Assembly (NCBI GenBank): GCA_022829145.1
Contig: CM040742.1
Location: forward strand, 15,924,131 to 15,988,130
Length of the DNA stretch: 64,000 bases
DNA from: Albula goreensis
Lineage: Eukaryota; Chordata; Actinopteri; Albuliformes; Albulidae
Direction: 5' to 3'
In this document: positions 53,681 through 64,000 of the stretch, in pieces
How positions within the stretch are numbered: the first letter of the stretch is position 1
Layout: the number at the start of each line of letters is the position of its first letter
Made by a program: the position numbers and the translations under genes
Notes under the pieces: generated by a model
What the model saw: the letters and a program-made list of their open reading frames with translations, nothing else
Told to the model about the DNA's origin: nothing
Databases searched by the model: none

Positions 53681-55040
53681 TTTTGCCAATGTAGTACAAT
53701 TTCTCATTTAATGCGTAACTAATTGTGTACCTTTAAATGTTTGATATGCATGAAGTAACCCCATTGAAAAAGCGGGTTTCAGTTTATTGGATTACATAAA
53801 TCAGAAACAGGTGTCTTGGGTGTCTTTTCATTAACTGAAACCAGCTAACTTGAACATATCCTGAATTTTTTCAACCAGCTTTATGAAATACCCCTCTGCT
53901 TAGTTTTGGCTTTTTCATCTGTAATCTAGATCGTGCTGGAATTCCGTTGTGTCACATTTTAACTTCCAGCTTGATTGTCAGTCAGTGTTACCTGGAGATT
54001 GTTGAAGGATTGTTTAATGGCTTGATGAGTCTCTGTGAAGTTTGGGCCCAGACCTTGTTTCAGCTCACTTTACCATTTCCTGATCTTAATCTGTATGGTT
54101 TTTACTACAGCGGAGACACTGAAATGTTCAATGATCAAAAGAATCAATTCTGCAGAACATCTGTTAAGTATCTTGCCCCATTTACCAAAGGTAAGACCAT
54201 CCTCGGTAAGCATGGGAATTTTTTGCAATCTTATTCCATGCGGTAGGTCTTTATTTGTGTAATATTCGCCCCAGGTTTTAACCGTTGAGGGAAAAGAGCT
54301 GTGTTTCAGGCTTATGCATTTTCTCCTCTTATATTGTCTTATCTTCAACAAATAGGTCTGCAGAGGGTCTGCAGTATTGAGCATTAGCAGGGAATACACC
54401 TTGTTGGGGATTTGCAGAGAATAATGTTCTTTCTGCATCTACTTGAGTGATCTCCAAGGTGCTTGTGCTGCCTAAAGTGATATGGCAGATTTCATCATCG
54501 GTAGTCATACCCAAGGGAGTCCTCCATAATTCACAGAATTCAGGAGTTTAAAGTGCCAAAGAAACCATAAACAAGGCGCTCATACAACATGTGAGAACCT
54601 GTTTGCAGACCTGATAATGTTAGACAGATACTCTTCACTCTGCTGATAATGGCAGCAGAGTGAAGCTAAGCATGGCAGTGAAGAGAAACTGTGTAATACT
54701 GCATCTTTGTGATTACAGATTCAGTAAACTAATGTTGGTCAACAGGTCTATTTTTGTGGTCAAATGAAAAATTTTATTCAGTGTATTGGGCCCTTTGCCT
54801 GATACACTGGAAGTTCACTCCTAAAATCAACTACGTTATTCCTCCCATGTGTACCCTGCGAAAATAAGCAGCTCCAGTGCCCCTGCACAGTGATGTAGGA
54901 ACAGTGCCCTAGAAGGTGCTCTGCCCAAGTGTCTTGGTCAGATTCATCCACAAAATCGCTATCTACAGACGGTCACTGAATCATCCTCTGTTTCCAGCTA
55001 GCCACACAATCCCTACTTCTCTACTCACATTAATTTTCCA
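53681..55040. other. intron of tenm2, no gene seen
   Basis: AT-rich sequence. Overlapping frames at 53947-54438 on both strands have no family resemblance. Confidence 0.5.
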
Positions 55041-55900
55041 GATTATTACTGTAAATGAGAATAGAGTTCCCGGTTGACCTACCTGCTTAAATCTAGGTAA
55101 AGGGGGAGAGGGGCGGGAAGTTTGCTTGTTTGTATTATCGTCTAGGGCATTCCTCTTTAATTCGTAGAGATTATTAATTCTCGGAAAAGCAAGACAACCA
55201 CATTTCCTCCAGCATCAGCAGGAAAAGTACCTCCAAGAGCTTTACTGTGGTGGTAGGCAGGGAGAGGAGAGGGGGCTGTGTTCACGAGCCGTCCTGTACT
55301 CGATGGGAGTTGTGGGTAAGCCCTGCCATAGCTCATTGTAGAGAATATGATGAAAACACAGGAGAACAGGGGACATTAACAGCTTTAGTGAAACTAAATG
55401 CGGCGATGGAGGGCTGAATGGGTCTCCGCAGGCCCAGAAGATAAACTCGCTCTACATTCTCCGGGAGACTGTTTTTCATGAATAAGTGAGTAGGCGGAGG
55501 AGGGCATCTGGTATGCAATCAAGCGAAACTGCGAACGAGACACTCCAGAATGATCCTAACGGGCCAGCGCTCTGTACTGGAATCCAGGAATATGGACTGG
55601 AGGCGTGTTAAATGTTAATAACTGTTCTTTGACAATGTCACCCCCACTAAACTAAGTCAAATTTGATTTTTTTTACCCCACTGTACTGAATTGCTCCTCC
55701 AATGACAATGTCCAATTAAGGCCCATTCAGCTGACTGGTGCGTGGATTAAATAGTCCCTAATTCTCCCAGAGTGCAACTCTGCATCAGTGAGCATATTGC
55801 ACCCATTTAATAATTACAACATGCATTTAATTGTCCACCAGAGTAACTAGTCTGAAGAATGCAGTGCTTGTGTCTTGTACCAAGCATTATTTATAGAATC
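55040..55900. promoter_or_regulatory. cluster of candidate conserved noncoding elements
   Basis: Three repeat-free blocks (about 55040-55230, 55430-55580 and 55620-55870) stand out. They include CTTTAATTCG, GATTATTAATTCTC, GTCCAATTAAGG, ATTTAATAATTAC and CATTTAATTG, dense homeobox-type cores between preserved CpGs. Of all noncoding parts of the window this looks most like a long developmental enhancer. Conservation was not testable here. Confidence 0.35.
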
Positions 55901-57796
55901 AGAAATACGCACCATTAGCATTTTCATCAACTACTCCTTATAATTTTTTCACTGTTATCAAGATTTTGCAGCCATAATTGTTGGGTGATTATCATCCATT
56001 TGTTAATATAAAGGAGGTTGGCTGTCCAGAAAATTTCCTGAATGAGTACTGCTATTAATACATTTGGGGGGAAATACAGATGAAGGTTTCAAGTGCCTTG
56101 TGGCAGCATATGTACATTCTTTCAGGACCTTTTAATTTTTCTTCTAAATCGGTGCAGTCTAACATGTTCTTTTATTGTTAATAATGACATGTCATTCATG
56201 TCATAATGTGTCACTGTGCATCGTTGACTTCTCGTGTGTTCAGGCAACCAAAAAGGTTGTGGTCCATTTCCATTGATCCGTTATCTTGTCTTATCCCTTC
56301 CTCTTCCACCAAAGAGTGGTGGGGAATAGCAGGATTTGGTTGTGAATGTGTTCATCCAGCTGCATTGCTCTACCGAGTGCTTAGCCTATAAATCCCTAGT
56401 TAATGTATGGCTGTATAAATTAATACAGCTGTAGGATTCACAAAATGTAAGTCACTCTGCCATTATTAGTCGTTCCCAATCTCTTGCCCTCTGACTTATC
56501 TACAGAAATCTACCAGTCTGGAGGAAAAGAGTGAATGTACTCTCTCATTTAATCAGAATTATGACTTCTCATTAGTCCCTCTCCCACTTACCTGTGAGAG
56601 GAAGCACTTGTGAAAATGAAAGGAGGCCTTTTTCTCTGCTCAGTTGGGATCTATCTTTGGAATAAATTCCTATTTTATAATTACATTTATTAACAGCCTG
56701 ACTACACTTGGGGCTAAGATGGATTCACATATTCTCTCAAAGGTACTGTTTGTTCTTTTTCTTGTCTTTTCTTAATTTGGGGAAAAAAGGGATTTTGTCA
56801 CTGAATGTATGTCAGGCCTCATTTAATCACATACCTGAGAGCTGTTCTGCTCAGACAAAAGCACCACAAAAGAATTTATGACTCCTTGTCCTTTTCAACT
56901 TTTACATCACCGGAGATATTTATTCAGTCTTTCAAAGTACTGTAGCAGCCCTGGCGGTAATGGAGACGGTACCAAATTTCAGGGGTGTTAAGTTTCATCA
57001 CCCACCCCCCACTCATCTTGTGGTAGCAGAAAATGCAGCAATGATGTAATAGTGGTTAGGTTACCCAAATGAATTACCTGTGGACACGGTCAGGGTGACA
57101 TCTTAAGTCAGGTCTGCCGTAGAAAGCCACCGTGTGAAAACTGTGGTGAATTGCCAACTCTGTGTCATGTCCAGTAAAGACTGTGATAATGAACACCTTC
57201 ATAATATATGCCGGCCTGAAATGAATGAGGAAGAAAAAAATTGGTTCAGGTTCAATTAGTTTAGCCTGTTGTATTTGTTTATGTTCATTCTTAGTTCCAT
57301 TCTGATACAATGCTTCCATAACATCATTTTTATCAACCGTTGGCATATCATTCATTTGTTTAGGAGCAGATATCATGAGGACTATTGTAAGCAACAGTAA
57401 ACATCCACATCACTTAGGTCTTCATCAGTCAAACATGCATACCTGTGACACATAGGGCTGCTCACTAGGGGAACAGCCTCCCAACCAACTGGTCCCCTTT
57501 CTCCCTGAAACCATTGGGCACCTACAGTTGAACCTCACACTTTCATAAGTCCTGCATTGTGTCCTCCATGAGAACAATGTAACATCTGTGCATTTTATGT
57601 AGACCGCAAAATTCTGCTGAGAATACACTGACTCCACGGAACCATATTGCAGTGTGCCATAGGATTGGCCCAGGCATCTGAAAAGAGTCTTCATTACCCC
57701 ATATGTTCATCCACTCACTAGCTCACTGGTTAAAGCCATTTTGCCTTTGAATTGTTATCCCAGCCTATGATGTAACCTTTGTAATGGGCAGCCTTT
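55901..57796. other. intron of tenm2, no gene seen
   Basis: No exon, repeat family or RNA gene was recognised. Confidence 0.5.
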
Positions 57797-58421
57797 TGGT
57801 ACGGTCACACTTGGCTTCTAAAATCCGCGTCGCGGCGCGAATTGTGGGCGGAGCCCTGGATTCTGTTAATTCAGTTAATTCGGGCATGCGCGATTCAATT
57901 GTAGTTTTCATCAGCGTAGCTAATAACAGACAGCTACCTAGCTAGCAAGCTAAACACCTAGGTAGAACCTAGCGGGCAGCTACCTTTTACCCATCAGATA
58001 GCTAGCAAGATAGTTAATGTGTAGTAGCAACCAACAGCCTATTTTCACACATTTGTATAGTATTCACCGTCTATTCCAGTTTTTTTTTACACTGATATCC
58101 TGGGGTGAAACGATGCAACGGTTATCAGCGTTAGCTCCATTTCAATTTTACAGTTTGACTTGAACTACAAGAATCAAACTGACGTGCCCTTCGGGGTCAA
58201 ACAGCAGCTCTCTGACTGGCCAGACAGGGGCAGATTCGCGTATTCGCGAGGTCAGAGTTCACCACAGTTGAACTCGAGGCGGAAAACAGAGCCCCGCCCC
58301 GCGTCAAGAGCAGGGCAGATAATCTGCTCCCAGAAGCGTTGACAGTTGACGCTACCTTCCATTGACTTGAATGGAAATCCGCGCGGATATTTTGCGTAGG
58401 AAGCCAAGTGTGACCGTACCA
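57797..58421. mobile_element. non-autonomous DNA transposon with perfect 22-bp TIRs
   Basis: The left end TGGTACGGTCACACTTGGCT.. (57797-57818) is an exact reverse complement of the right end (58400-58421). Behind the TIRs the similarity goes on with gaps (AAAATCCGCG at the left against AAAATATCCGCG at the right). The 625-bp body is markedly CpG-richer than its surroundings and has no transposase. Flanks are TTT on the left and TTA on the right, so a 3-bp target duplication of PIF/Harbinger type is possible but imperfect. Perfect TIRs and retained CpGs suggest recent insertion. The superfamily is not established. Confidence 0.85.
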
Positions 58422-58719
58422 TTACCCTGCAAAAGCTACAGGTGTCGCTAACAACGTAGACATTAATTGATTTGACTCTCTTTCAGTTCACAAGAATGAT
58501 GCCATGGTCCAATGGTTCTTTACATACAACCAAATGTGTGTTGCATTAATACATGTGTCCCATTGTATGAGTACTCTCAGAGTGTTGCATTGGGAACATA
58601 TGTGGCTCATGCCAGAAGAGACAAGTAGTGTGGGCATGGGCATATACAATAGGATATGCTATAGAATATTTCAGACTCATGACATATTTTGAGTATACTA
58701 GTCAAAAAACAGGAGCCTT
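58422..58719. other. intron of tenm2, nothing seen
   Basis: AT-rich unique-looking sequence between the TIR element and a SINE-like head. Confidence 0.5.
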
Positions 58720-58880
58720 CTGGTGGCACACAGAGTAGCAGAACATGTTTGCATCACAGCTCTGTGTCTCACAGCTGGGGGTTCAAGGTACTAGCAAGAG
58801 TCTCTTAAGGTAGGGGATTTATCAGAGTAAACTTTGGTTGTCTGCCCTGTATGTCCAGTGAGGGATTTACTCTATGTGCA
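58720..58880 (+). repeat. tRNA-derived SINE-like fragment
   Basis: CTGGTGGCACACAGAGTAGC, then CATCACAGCTCTGTGTCTCA and GGGGGTTCAAGGT (58777-58789) follow the order of a tRNA-derived head with A- and B-box positions (GTGGCGCAG..GTAG..CTCACAGC..GGTTC). Downstream matches no tail I know. It is a probable old SINE. Confidence 0.4.
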
Positions 58881-61375
58881 AATAAATAAGGCAGGAGAGC
58901 AGCACAGAGCTGCTACTGTTAGCACTAGGAGGTTGTCATGGACTAAAATGTAAATTAATTCACTGATACAAATGTACCACACCGCTGGTGAGGATTTTAT
59001 GTCACGTATAATTTATCACCGCTACCCCTATTAAGGGAGAAGTGGCTTTGTTGCAGTCATAAAATTAGCAATCTGTGTGGTAACCCATATTAAAGTATTA
59101 CCTTCACAAGACATTTAAAGTAATTCTTCTGGTGGCCACACATGTGAACTTTATCATTGGTACAAAAATGTTTCCCTTTATTTTTACCTTCGTAATGAAC
59201 TCATTTCTGAGAGTTTCAAGAAGGCTTTGGGTCTGTGTGTATGTGTATGCATGTGGGTCTGCATGTGCTTGTATGAGAACAATGAGAGTGAGAAATCATC
59301 TGTCTTACTGCTTGAGGGACTCACAGGATCACTGGCTGCATGGTCTGTGGTAACATGTCACAGGATGTTCAGGGACAGTGAGCAGGCCACTAACACACCA
59401 CACTGCTGGTGCATATATTTATTTGAGTCTTGTTCGTCATGATTATTATTCATGTTATTATTTCAGTTTTTTTCATTGCTAATTAACACTCAGCATTTAT
59501 CGTCATAATTTTCTGCTATTGAATTTAGCATCATTTGTGTCCCTCAGCAACAGAATACTGTGCTGACAAAGCTTGTATGAATTGAGGATTGAACTGAATG
59601 AAGAAACAATGTTCAGTTTGTTCATGGAATGTTCAAGCTACTTGTTCTGTGACTATTGGATTGAAGCACATGAGCCTTGACATTACTAGAAATATAAACA
59701 GTGAAGACATAATTGTACTCTTAGATCGTAGTCAAAGCAATCAGTTGCATTCAAATTAGGCCACATTTAACAGTTTCCATTTTACACCTTTTTTCAATTG
59801 TACCAAACCAATTATGGTGTTAACCTGGCAGTTAAAATAATAGATTAAATTTTACATCAATTATCAACAATAATACAGATTTAATAATAAAAATGAAAGG
59901 AACAACTCAAAACAATCAGAAGTAGAAAAGTGTGTGGCTCCAACAGGACTATTACAGAAATCCATGAAGTTGGCAAAGGAAGTAGAAACTTTATTTTAAA
60001 AAGTTTATTTGAAAAATTAGCATCAATTTTGGGATTTAAATGTCAGGATTACTTTAAATAAACATATTTTGAATATGTGGTGTCCATGGTGGAGTTTAAT
60101 TTGATACAAACCCTTTCTGTGTCTAAAACAAACATTTGTATAATATTACATCCGTTCTAACAGTAGGCCCCAGCTAGCAGGAAAAACATACAGCCTTGAC
60201 AGGGCATTCCATTGTTTATATTTCTTGGTTTCTGGAACATTGGGCAGTGTGCAAATGTTCCACAGTGACACTGTGTGCTCATTTCTTGCAGTTGGCCCTA
60301 GTTTAAATTATGAGCCTTCTGATTGACAGACAGGTCACTATTTTCACCCTCCTAAATTATTGGTCAACAGTTTCTGGGTTTCTGAAGGCTGTCATTTTCG
60401 GCTCTGATCATGTGAATGATATGCCATCTGCCACATAGTTTAGTCAGTCGATAATAATCCTGAACATTTCTCATATCATTTGCATAGTAACTGGGTAGTC
60501 ACAGCAGTTTAGGAATAAACTGTAATCAGGAAACATCACTGTTGAATATGTAATTTCACTACATCGTGTTTTGTAGTGTATACTGTTTTTTTAGGGTGGT
60601 ATAGAAAGGTTCATTATTCAATAGGTTGAAAAAGGTAGAAAAAATGATTAGTTCTTCTCTTTTTGTGGCATGGCATCATTAGCTTGTGCTAGGTGTGTTT
60701 CAAGTCTGTAATGTGTCGTACAATTTCTCTCAGTACAGCCTAACAATAAGCTATGACTCAGTCATTATGAGTTTGACTTCAAAAGAAGCTAAGTTAAAAA
60801 GTTATCAAACTACAAGCATGTCCAGTTCACACGGATACACTGCGGTTTATGTTTTAAAGCTCAATTTCCCTGTCCCTACTGAAAAATACAGCGATTCTGA
60901 ACTGCAGATTACTTATTTAATTATACCTTTTTAATTTGTGTATTCATCTTAATATTACAGACGAGCTTTTTCATTGTCATATTGAATCAATAATCAAGAA
61001 ATATTCTGAAATTTAAGAAGTTTGTGATAATTTCTCACAGTAGTTATTGAGGCTTCTGTGTGGACAATAACCAAGGGAAACTTTTCTTTTAGTATTTGAA
61101 ATGGGTAAGTGCACGCCTTCCTTATTGAGTGGTGTCTGAAGTAAGAGTAAGATTGTCCCTCTTCCAAAACACAGGACCATCTCATCATAGTTGTATCTGC
61201 ACCATAAATGATAAACATCATACAACCAAAATATTTTAGCTCCCATCACTGATTTCAAGAAAGCATGTTATTCAGTCACAATGTAGTACATAAATCTGGA
61301 AAGCGGTTTGGGGGTAAAGTTTGTGATATTATTAAATCCATATGAGCCAATTAAATGTGGCATTCAAGGTTTTCA
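58881..61375. other. intron of tenm2, no gene seen
   Basis: About 2.5 kb of AT-rich sequence. No exon, RNA gene or mobile element was recognised. Confidence 0.55.
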
Positions 61376-61475
61376 GGCAGTGGTACAGAGTGAGATTTGG
61401 TTGCAAGTTTGAATCCAGCCCTTCAGCTTGCTGTACTATCTCCTCACGTTATTGTAAGCCACACTGAAGTTAAAT
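61376..61475 (+). repeat. tRNA-derived SINE head
   Basis: GGCAGTGGTACAGAGTGAG leads to GGTTGCAAGTTTGAATCCAG (61400-61419), a clear tRNA-like A-box and B-box arrangement. It continues CCCTTCAGCTTGCTGTACT as in fish SINEs. The tail is lost or too diverged. Confidence 0.5.
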
Positions 61476-61689
61476 TCTTGCACCATGCAGATTACCATCC
61501 ACTGTTTAGTAATTCCTGGATGCCGTCAGAATCAGATCTGGATTCTGGAAGGTAACTTGAATAAGACAAAGGCCCGTGTTTAATTAAGCACACATATTGC
61601 AAATGCAATCCAATCAGAACAGGACTTCAATCTCCCATGCACCCATGATGTTCTAATTTAAACTGAAAAGAACACATTCTCCAAAGACA

Positions 61690-61820
61690 TGCTTGCTTGT
61701 TTCCAATAAAATATAATATGCCCAAAAGACAATTACATTGTAAGTTAAAGTCTGTTTTGATTGAATTGCATATGCCCTGCAGAGACTAAGTGTGTTTGAT
61801 TGAATCTAGCTCAAAGATTA
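61690..61820 (+). repeat. dispersed repeat, second copy (partner near 16.3 kb)
   Basis: GTCTGTTTTGATTGAATTGC followed by ATATGCC..AGAGACTA..TTTGATTGAATCTAGCTCAAA matches the copy at 16255-16400 in the same orientation. Family unknown. Confidence 0.6.
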
Positions 61821-62640
61821 TTTATGGTATTCAAAACAAGCCTTTGAGAGCAGATACTGTTTTTATGCTAGACAACAACTTCAGCCTAGAAGATGTACTA
61901 AACTATGATTACATCAGCTCAGTACATCATGGAGGTTTGGTCTGGCAATCAGTGTGCATTAAATAAAAAAGGCCTGCCAAGCTTTCTACCTCAGGGGTCT
62001 GCAGTAGTGTCTGAAACTTTGGATGTAGATCTTGGTCAGCACTAACATACCAGCTTCAGCTGATCGAGGTCTTGATTGAAGAACATGATAAGTTGATGAA
62101 TAAAGCGTTTTAGCACTTCGACACAGCAAAAGCCTGCACATACATCATCTGGTATTTAATAATATTGAGAAACCTTGATCTATGTGGCTATGCAGTCAAA
62201 AATAGAAATGTGGCAAAACAACAACTATTCTGGTATTATGTAAAACAGTAAATAGATAAACAAATGTATCTTCCAGTCATTTGTGCTGTATAGGGGTGGA
62301 ATGTTCACTCAGTCAGCAGCACTACCATTAGCAGGAGAGCAATCTGGCTGAAATTCTGCATGCAGAATAATGTAAATAATGTATGTCAAAAAGTACATTG
62401 AAATTTCACCTTTCATTTGCCCTAAATTTAATAAATACAAGCAAATATGTGCAGTATGAGTCTTCACATATATGTATGCATGCAGTGTTGAAAAATGTTC
62501 CCCTGAGGTTGGTTCTTAACCTCTCAGGGCTAACATTAACACATACTAACACAAGCCAGCTTCAGGCCTGACAATTACAGTCAGCTGAATTCTGAAACAA
62601 ACCAAAAATCACCTATTTTGAACATAGGAACAATAGCACC
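61821..62640. other. intron of tenm2, no gene seen
   Basis: AT-rich sequence. Nothing further was recognised, apart from a possible 5' extension of the LINE fragment from about 62556. Confidence 0.5.
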
Positions 62641-62880
62641 AAATCCCAAAATAAACTCAGTTGCTATCAGCCCCTAAACAGAGACACCGGCAGAGTAGCT
62701 CTTCACTGTCAGAGATACAAAGGAGACCAATCCTGACAGCACACGCTCAGTGACCACACCTTAGCAACTGGAAAATGTAGACACAAAAAGCTTGGTTACC
62801 CAAAGTAGAACCTTATATGTGGTCATTGCAAAACAGGAGACAGAGTAGGGCTTCCTTCTACAATGTGAAAAATATAACAT
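62641..62880 (+). mobile_element. LINE 3' fragment, second copy (end of ORF2)
   Basis: The pieces TLSDHTLATGKCRHKKLGYP (62743-62802) and, after a TAG at 62806-62808, CGHCKTGD (62818-62841) form the conserved basic stretch and the start of the zinc knuckle that end many LINE ORF2 proteins. Just upstream, TATCAG.CCCTAAACAGAGA matches the copy at 39.5 kb. The copy is broken by at least one stop and by frame changes. Confidence 0.7.
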
Positions 62881-63080
62881 ATAAGGTATAGAAAACATAT
62901 TCAGTAAAATTCAAAATGAATTTTATATACTGATTGAAACTGTGGGGCTGATATTGCCTCAGTAGCATTGATCCAGTTATCCTGCTGACTCTGTGGAATG
63001 CCCTCAGAACTGTGTTGTCTTTTCACTACATTCTAATAGTATTGTGTAACCTTGGCTTTTTACTGTATAATGTAATCATG
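62881..63080. other. intron of tenm2, nothing seen
   Basis: Short unassigned sequence between the LINE fragment and the LTR-like stretch. Confidence 0.4.
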
Positions 63081-63525
63081 TGTGGAGTTGTTAAAAAGCT
63101 AATGTCATGCGGAACAATGCGGTGCCATTGATGGTGTCGTACAGTAGGCGCTGAATAGAGATCTTAGAACACCTTTCAAAAGGTAACAGTAGGTAATGCA
63201 AGTTACCTATGAGTCAGCAGCCAGCTATGCTACAAATGGTTAATGTAGTGTGATGCACTAACAGAGATAGCACAAACAGGGTCATTGTTGTCACTGCAGA
63301 TTGGCTGCGATTGTGTCTTTCTTTGATGATTTGGTCATTTCCTTTGATCTTTGGGTATATAAGGGGAAAGGTATACTGGCTTGAGGAGACTTGTTATTGT
63401 GTCCTCCTGTGCAACGTTCGCATTTAGCCACTATACATCACATTCTGTATTATTGCATATTCAGACATTGTTAATAAATTACATTCATTGTGACATTGCA
63501 TGCCTCTTTGACTCCAACCACTACA
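63081..63525 (+). mobile_element. LTR-like sequence (possible solo or 5' LTR fossil)
   Basis: The stretch begins TGTGGAG and ends CCACTACA. It has a TATATAA box at 63356-63362 and an AATAAA signal at 63473-63478, in the order and spacing of an LTR (promoter, short transcribed part, polyadenylation signal). No second LTR or coding part is visible before the window ends. It could be a solo LTR or the left end of an element. Family and age were not determined, and the call is tentative. Confidence 0.3.
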
Positions 63526-64000
63526 AATATGCAGAGAACCTAGGCTAACTGTATCCAGTAGTCACTTGCCTATACACTAGTGCCATTGCAAGATACACAC
63601 CGTATCATTTGCAGGCTATACAAGCCACAGGTATGTACGCATCTACACAGATAGGTAGCGATCCGTATAGAGCCACACTACTGGCATTCTGAGGCTATAG
63701 TCCCTCGTTTGCGCCATGTTCCATGTGTAACTGTGGGCCAAGAGGACAGCTACATACAGTATTTGGAGTCAGATAATTGAGCAATTAAGGGTAATTACAT
63801 AAGTTCTGCTCCGGTAAGACGGCAACACGTCTACCTTCACCACTTAGGCACTTCCGGTTTTTGGTGTGTTTGGGGGGATTCTACAATATAGAACGGTTGT
63901 AGGGCATATTAAGGGAATTCACAGTGTATTATGTCTCAGCCTGCCGCAACCTGAAGGACGCTGAATCACCACTCAGTAATAATTAATCCACAATAAATCT
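63526..64000. other. unassigned sequence at the window edge
   Basis: Could be the continuation of the LTR-like element or plain intron. No protein similarity was recognised. Confidence 0.4.

Noticed and set aside
58160-58342. 60-residue frame inside the 625-bp TIR element
   Set aside because: No transposase motif; too short, and explained by the CpG-rich body.

Overview
The window is vertebrate nuclear DNA, most likely from a ray-finned (teleost) fish. It is gene-poor and rather AT-rich. It carries long (TG)n/(CA)n microsatellites and tRNA-derived SINEs with fish-type heads and tails, plus worn LINE and DNA-transposon pieces. There are no bacterial operons, no phage, and no CRISPR arrays. 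The vertebrate call rests firmly on one exon; the fish call is an inference from the repeats, and no species can be named.

Only one protein-coding exon can be supported: the first coding exon of teneurin-2 (tenm2) on the + strand, with its acceptor at 36771-36772, ATG at 36846 and donor at 37075. It encodes the first 76 residues of the cytoplasmic tail plus one base of the next codon. All DNA upstream (36.8 kb) appears to be the intron before this exon, possibly with 5' regulatory sequence or unrecognised 5' UTR exons. All DNA downstream (26.9 kb) is the start of the next intron. Single small exons between very large introns are normal for teneurin genes.

Layout: 1-10 kb holds noncoding DNA, a (TG)n tract, a SINE (about 4.3 kb), a worn DNA-transposon terminus (about 4.95 kb) and several conserved-looking stretches. 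10-25 kb has a degenerate GGATCC-rich stretch, two copies of a dispersed repeat facing each other, a possible MITE-like element (18.2-19.2 kb) and a 295-bp TG tract. 25-36 kb has another TG tract, a degenerate pyrimidine-rich tandem array, a minus-strand SINE, regulatory-looking blocks and a CpG-richer patch about 0.6 kb before the exon. 37-45 kb has an E-box-rich cryptic repeat just after the exon, a 9-copy 54-bp minisatellite abutting a LINE 3' end, another degenerate array, and a 76-bp satellite array. 45-64 kb has TG tracts, conserved-looking blocks near 55 kb, a 625-bp element with perfect 22-bp terminal inverted repeats, more SINE heads, a second LINE 3' fragment and an LTR-like stretch at the right edge.

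No previously undescribed biological system is evident. The best leads are the clean 625-bp TIR element, the minisatellite beside the LINE tail, and the candidate regulatory blocks around tenm2. Most open frames in the window are chance frames or translated simple repeats.
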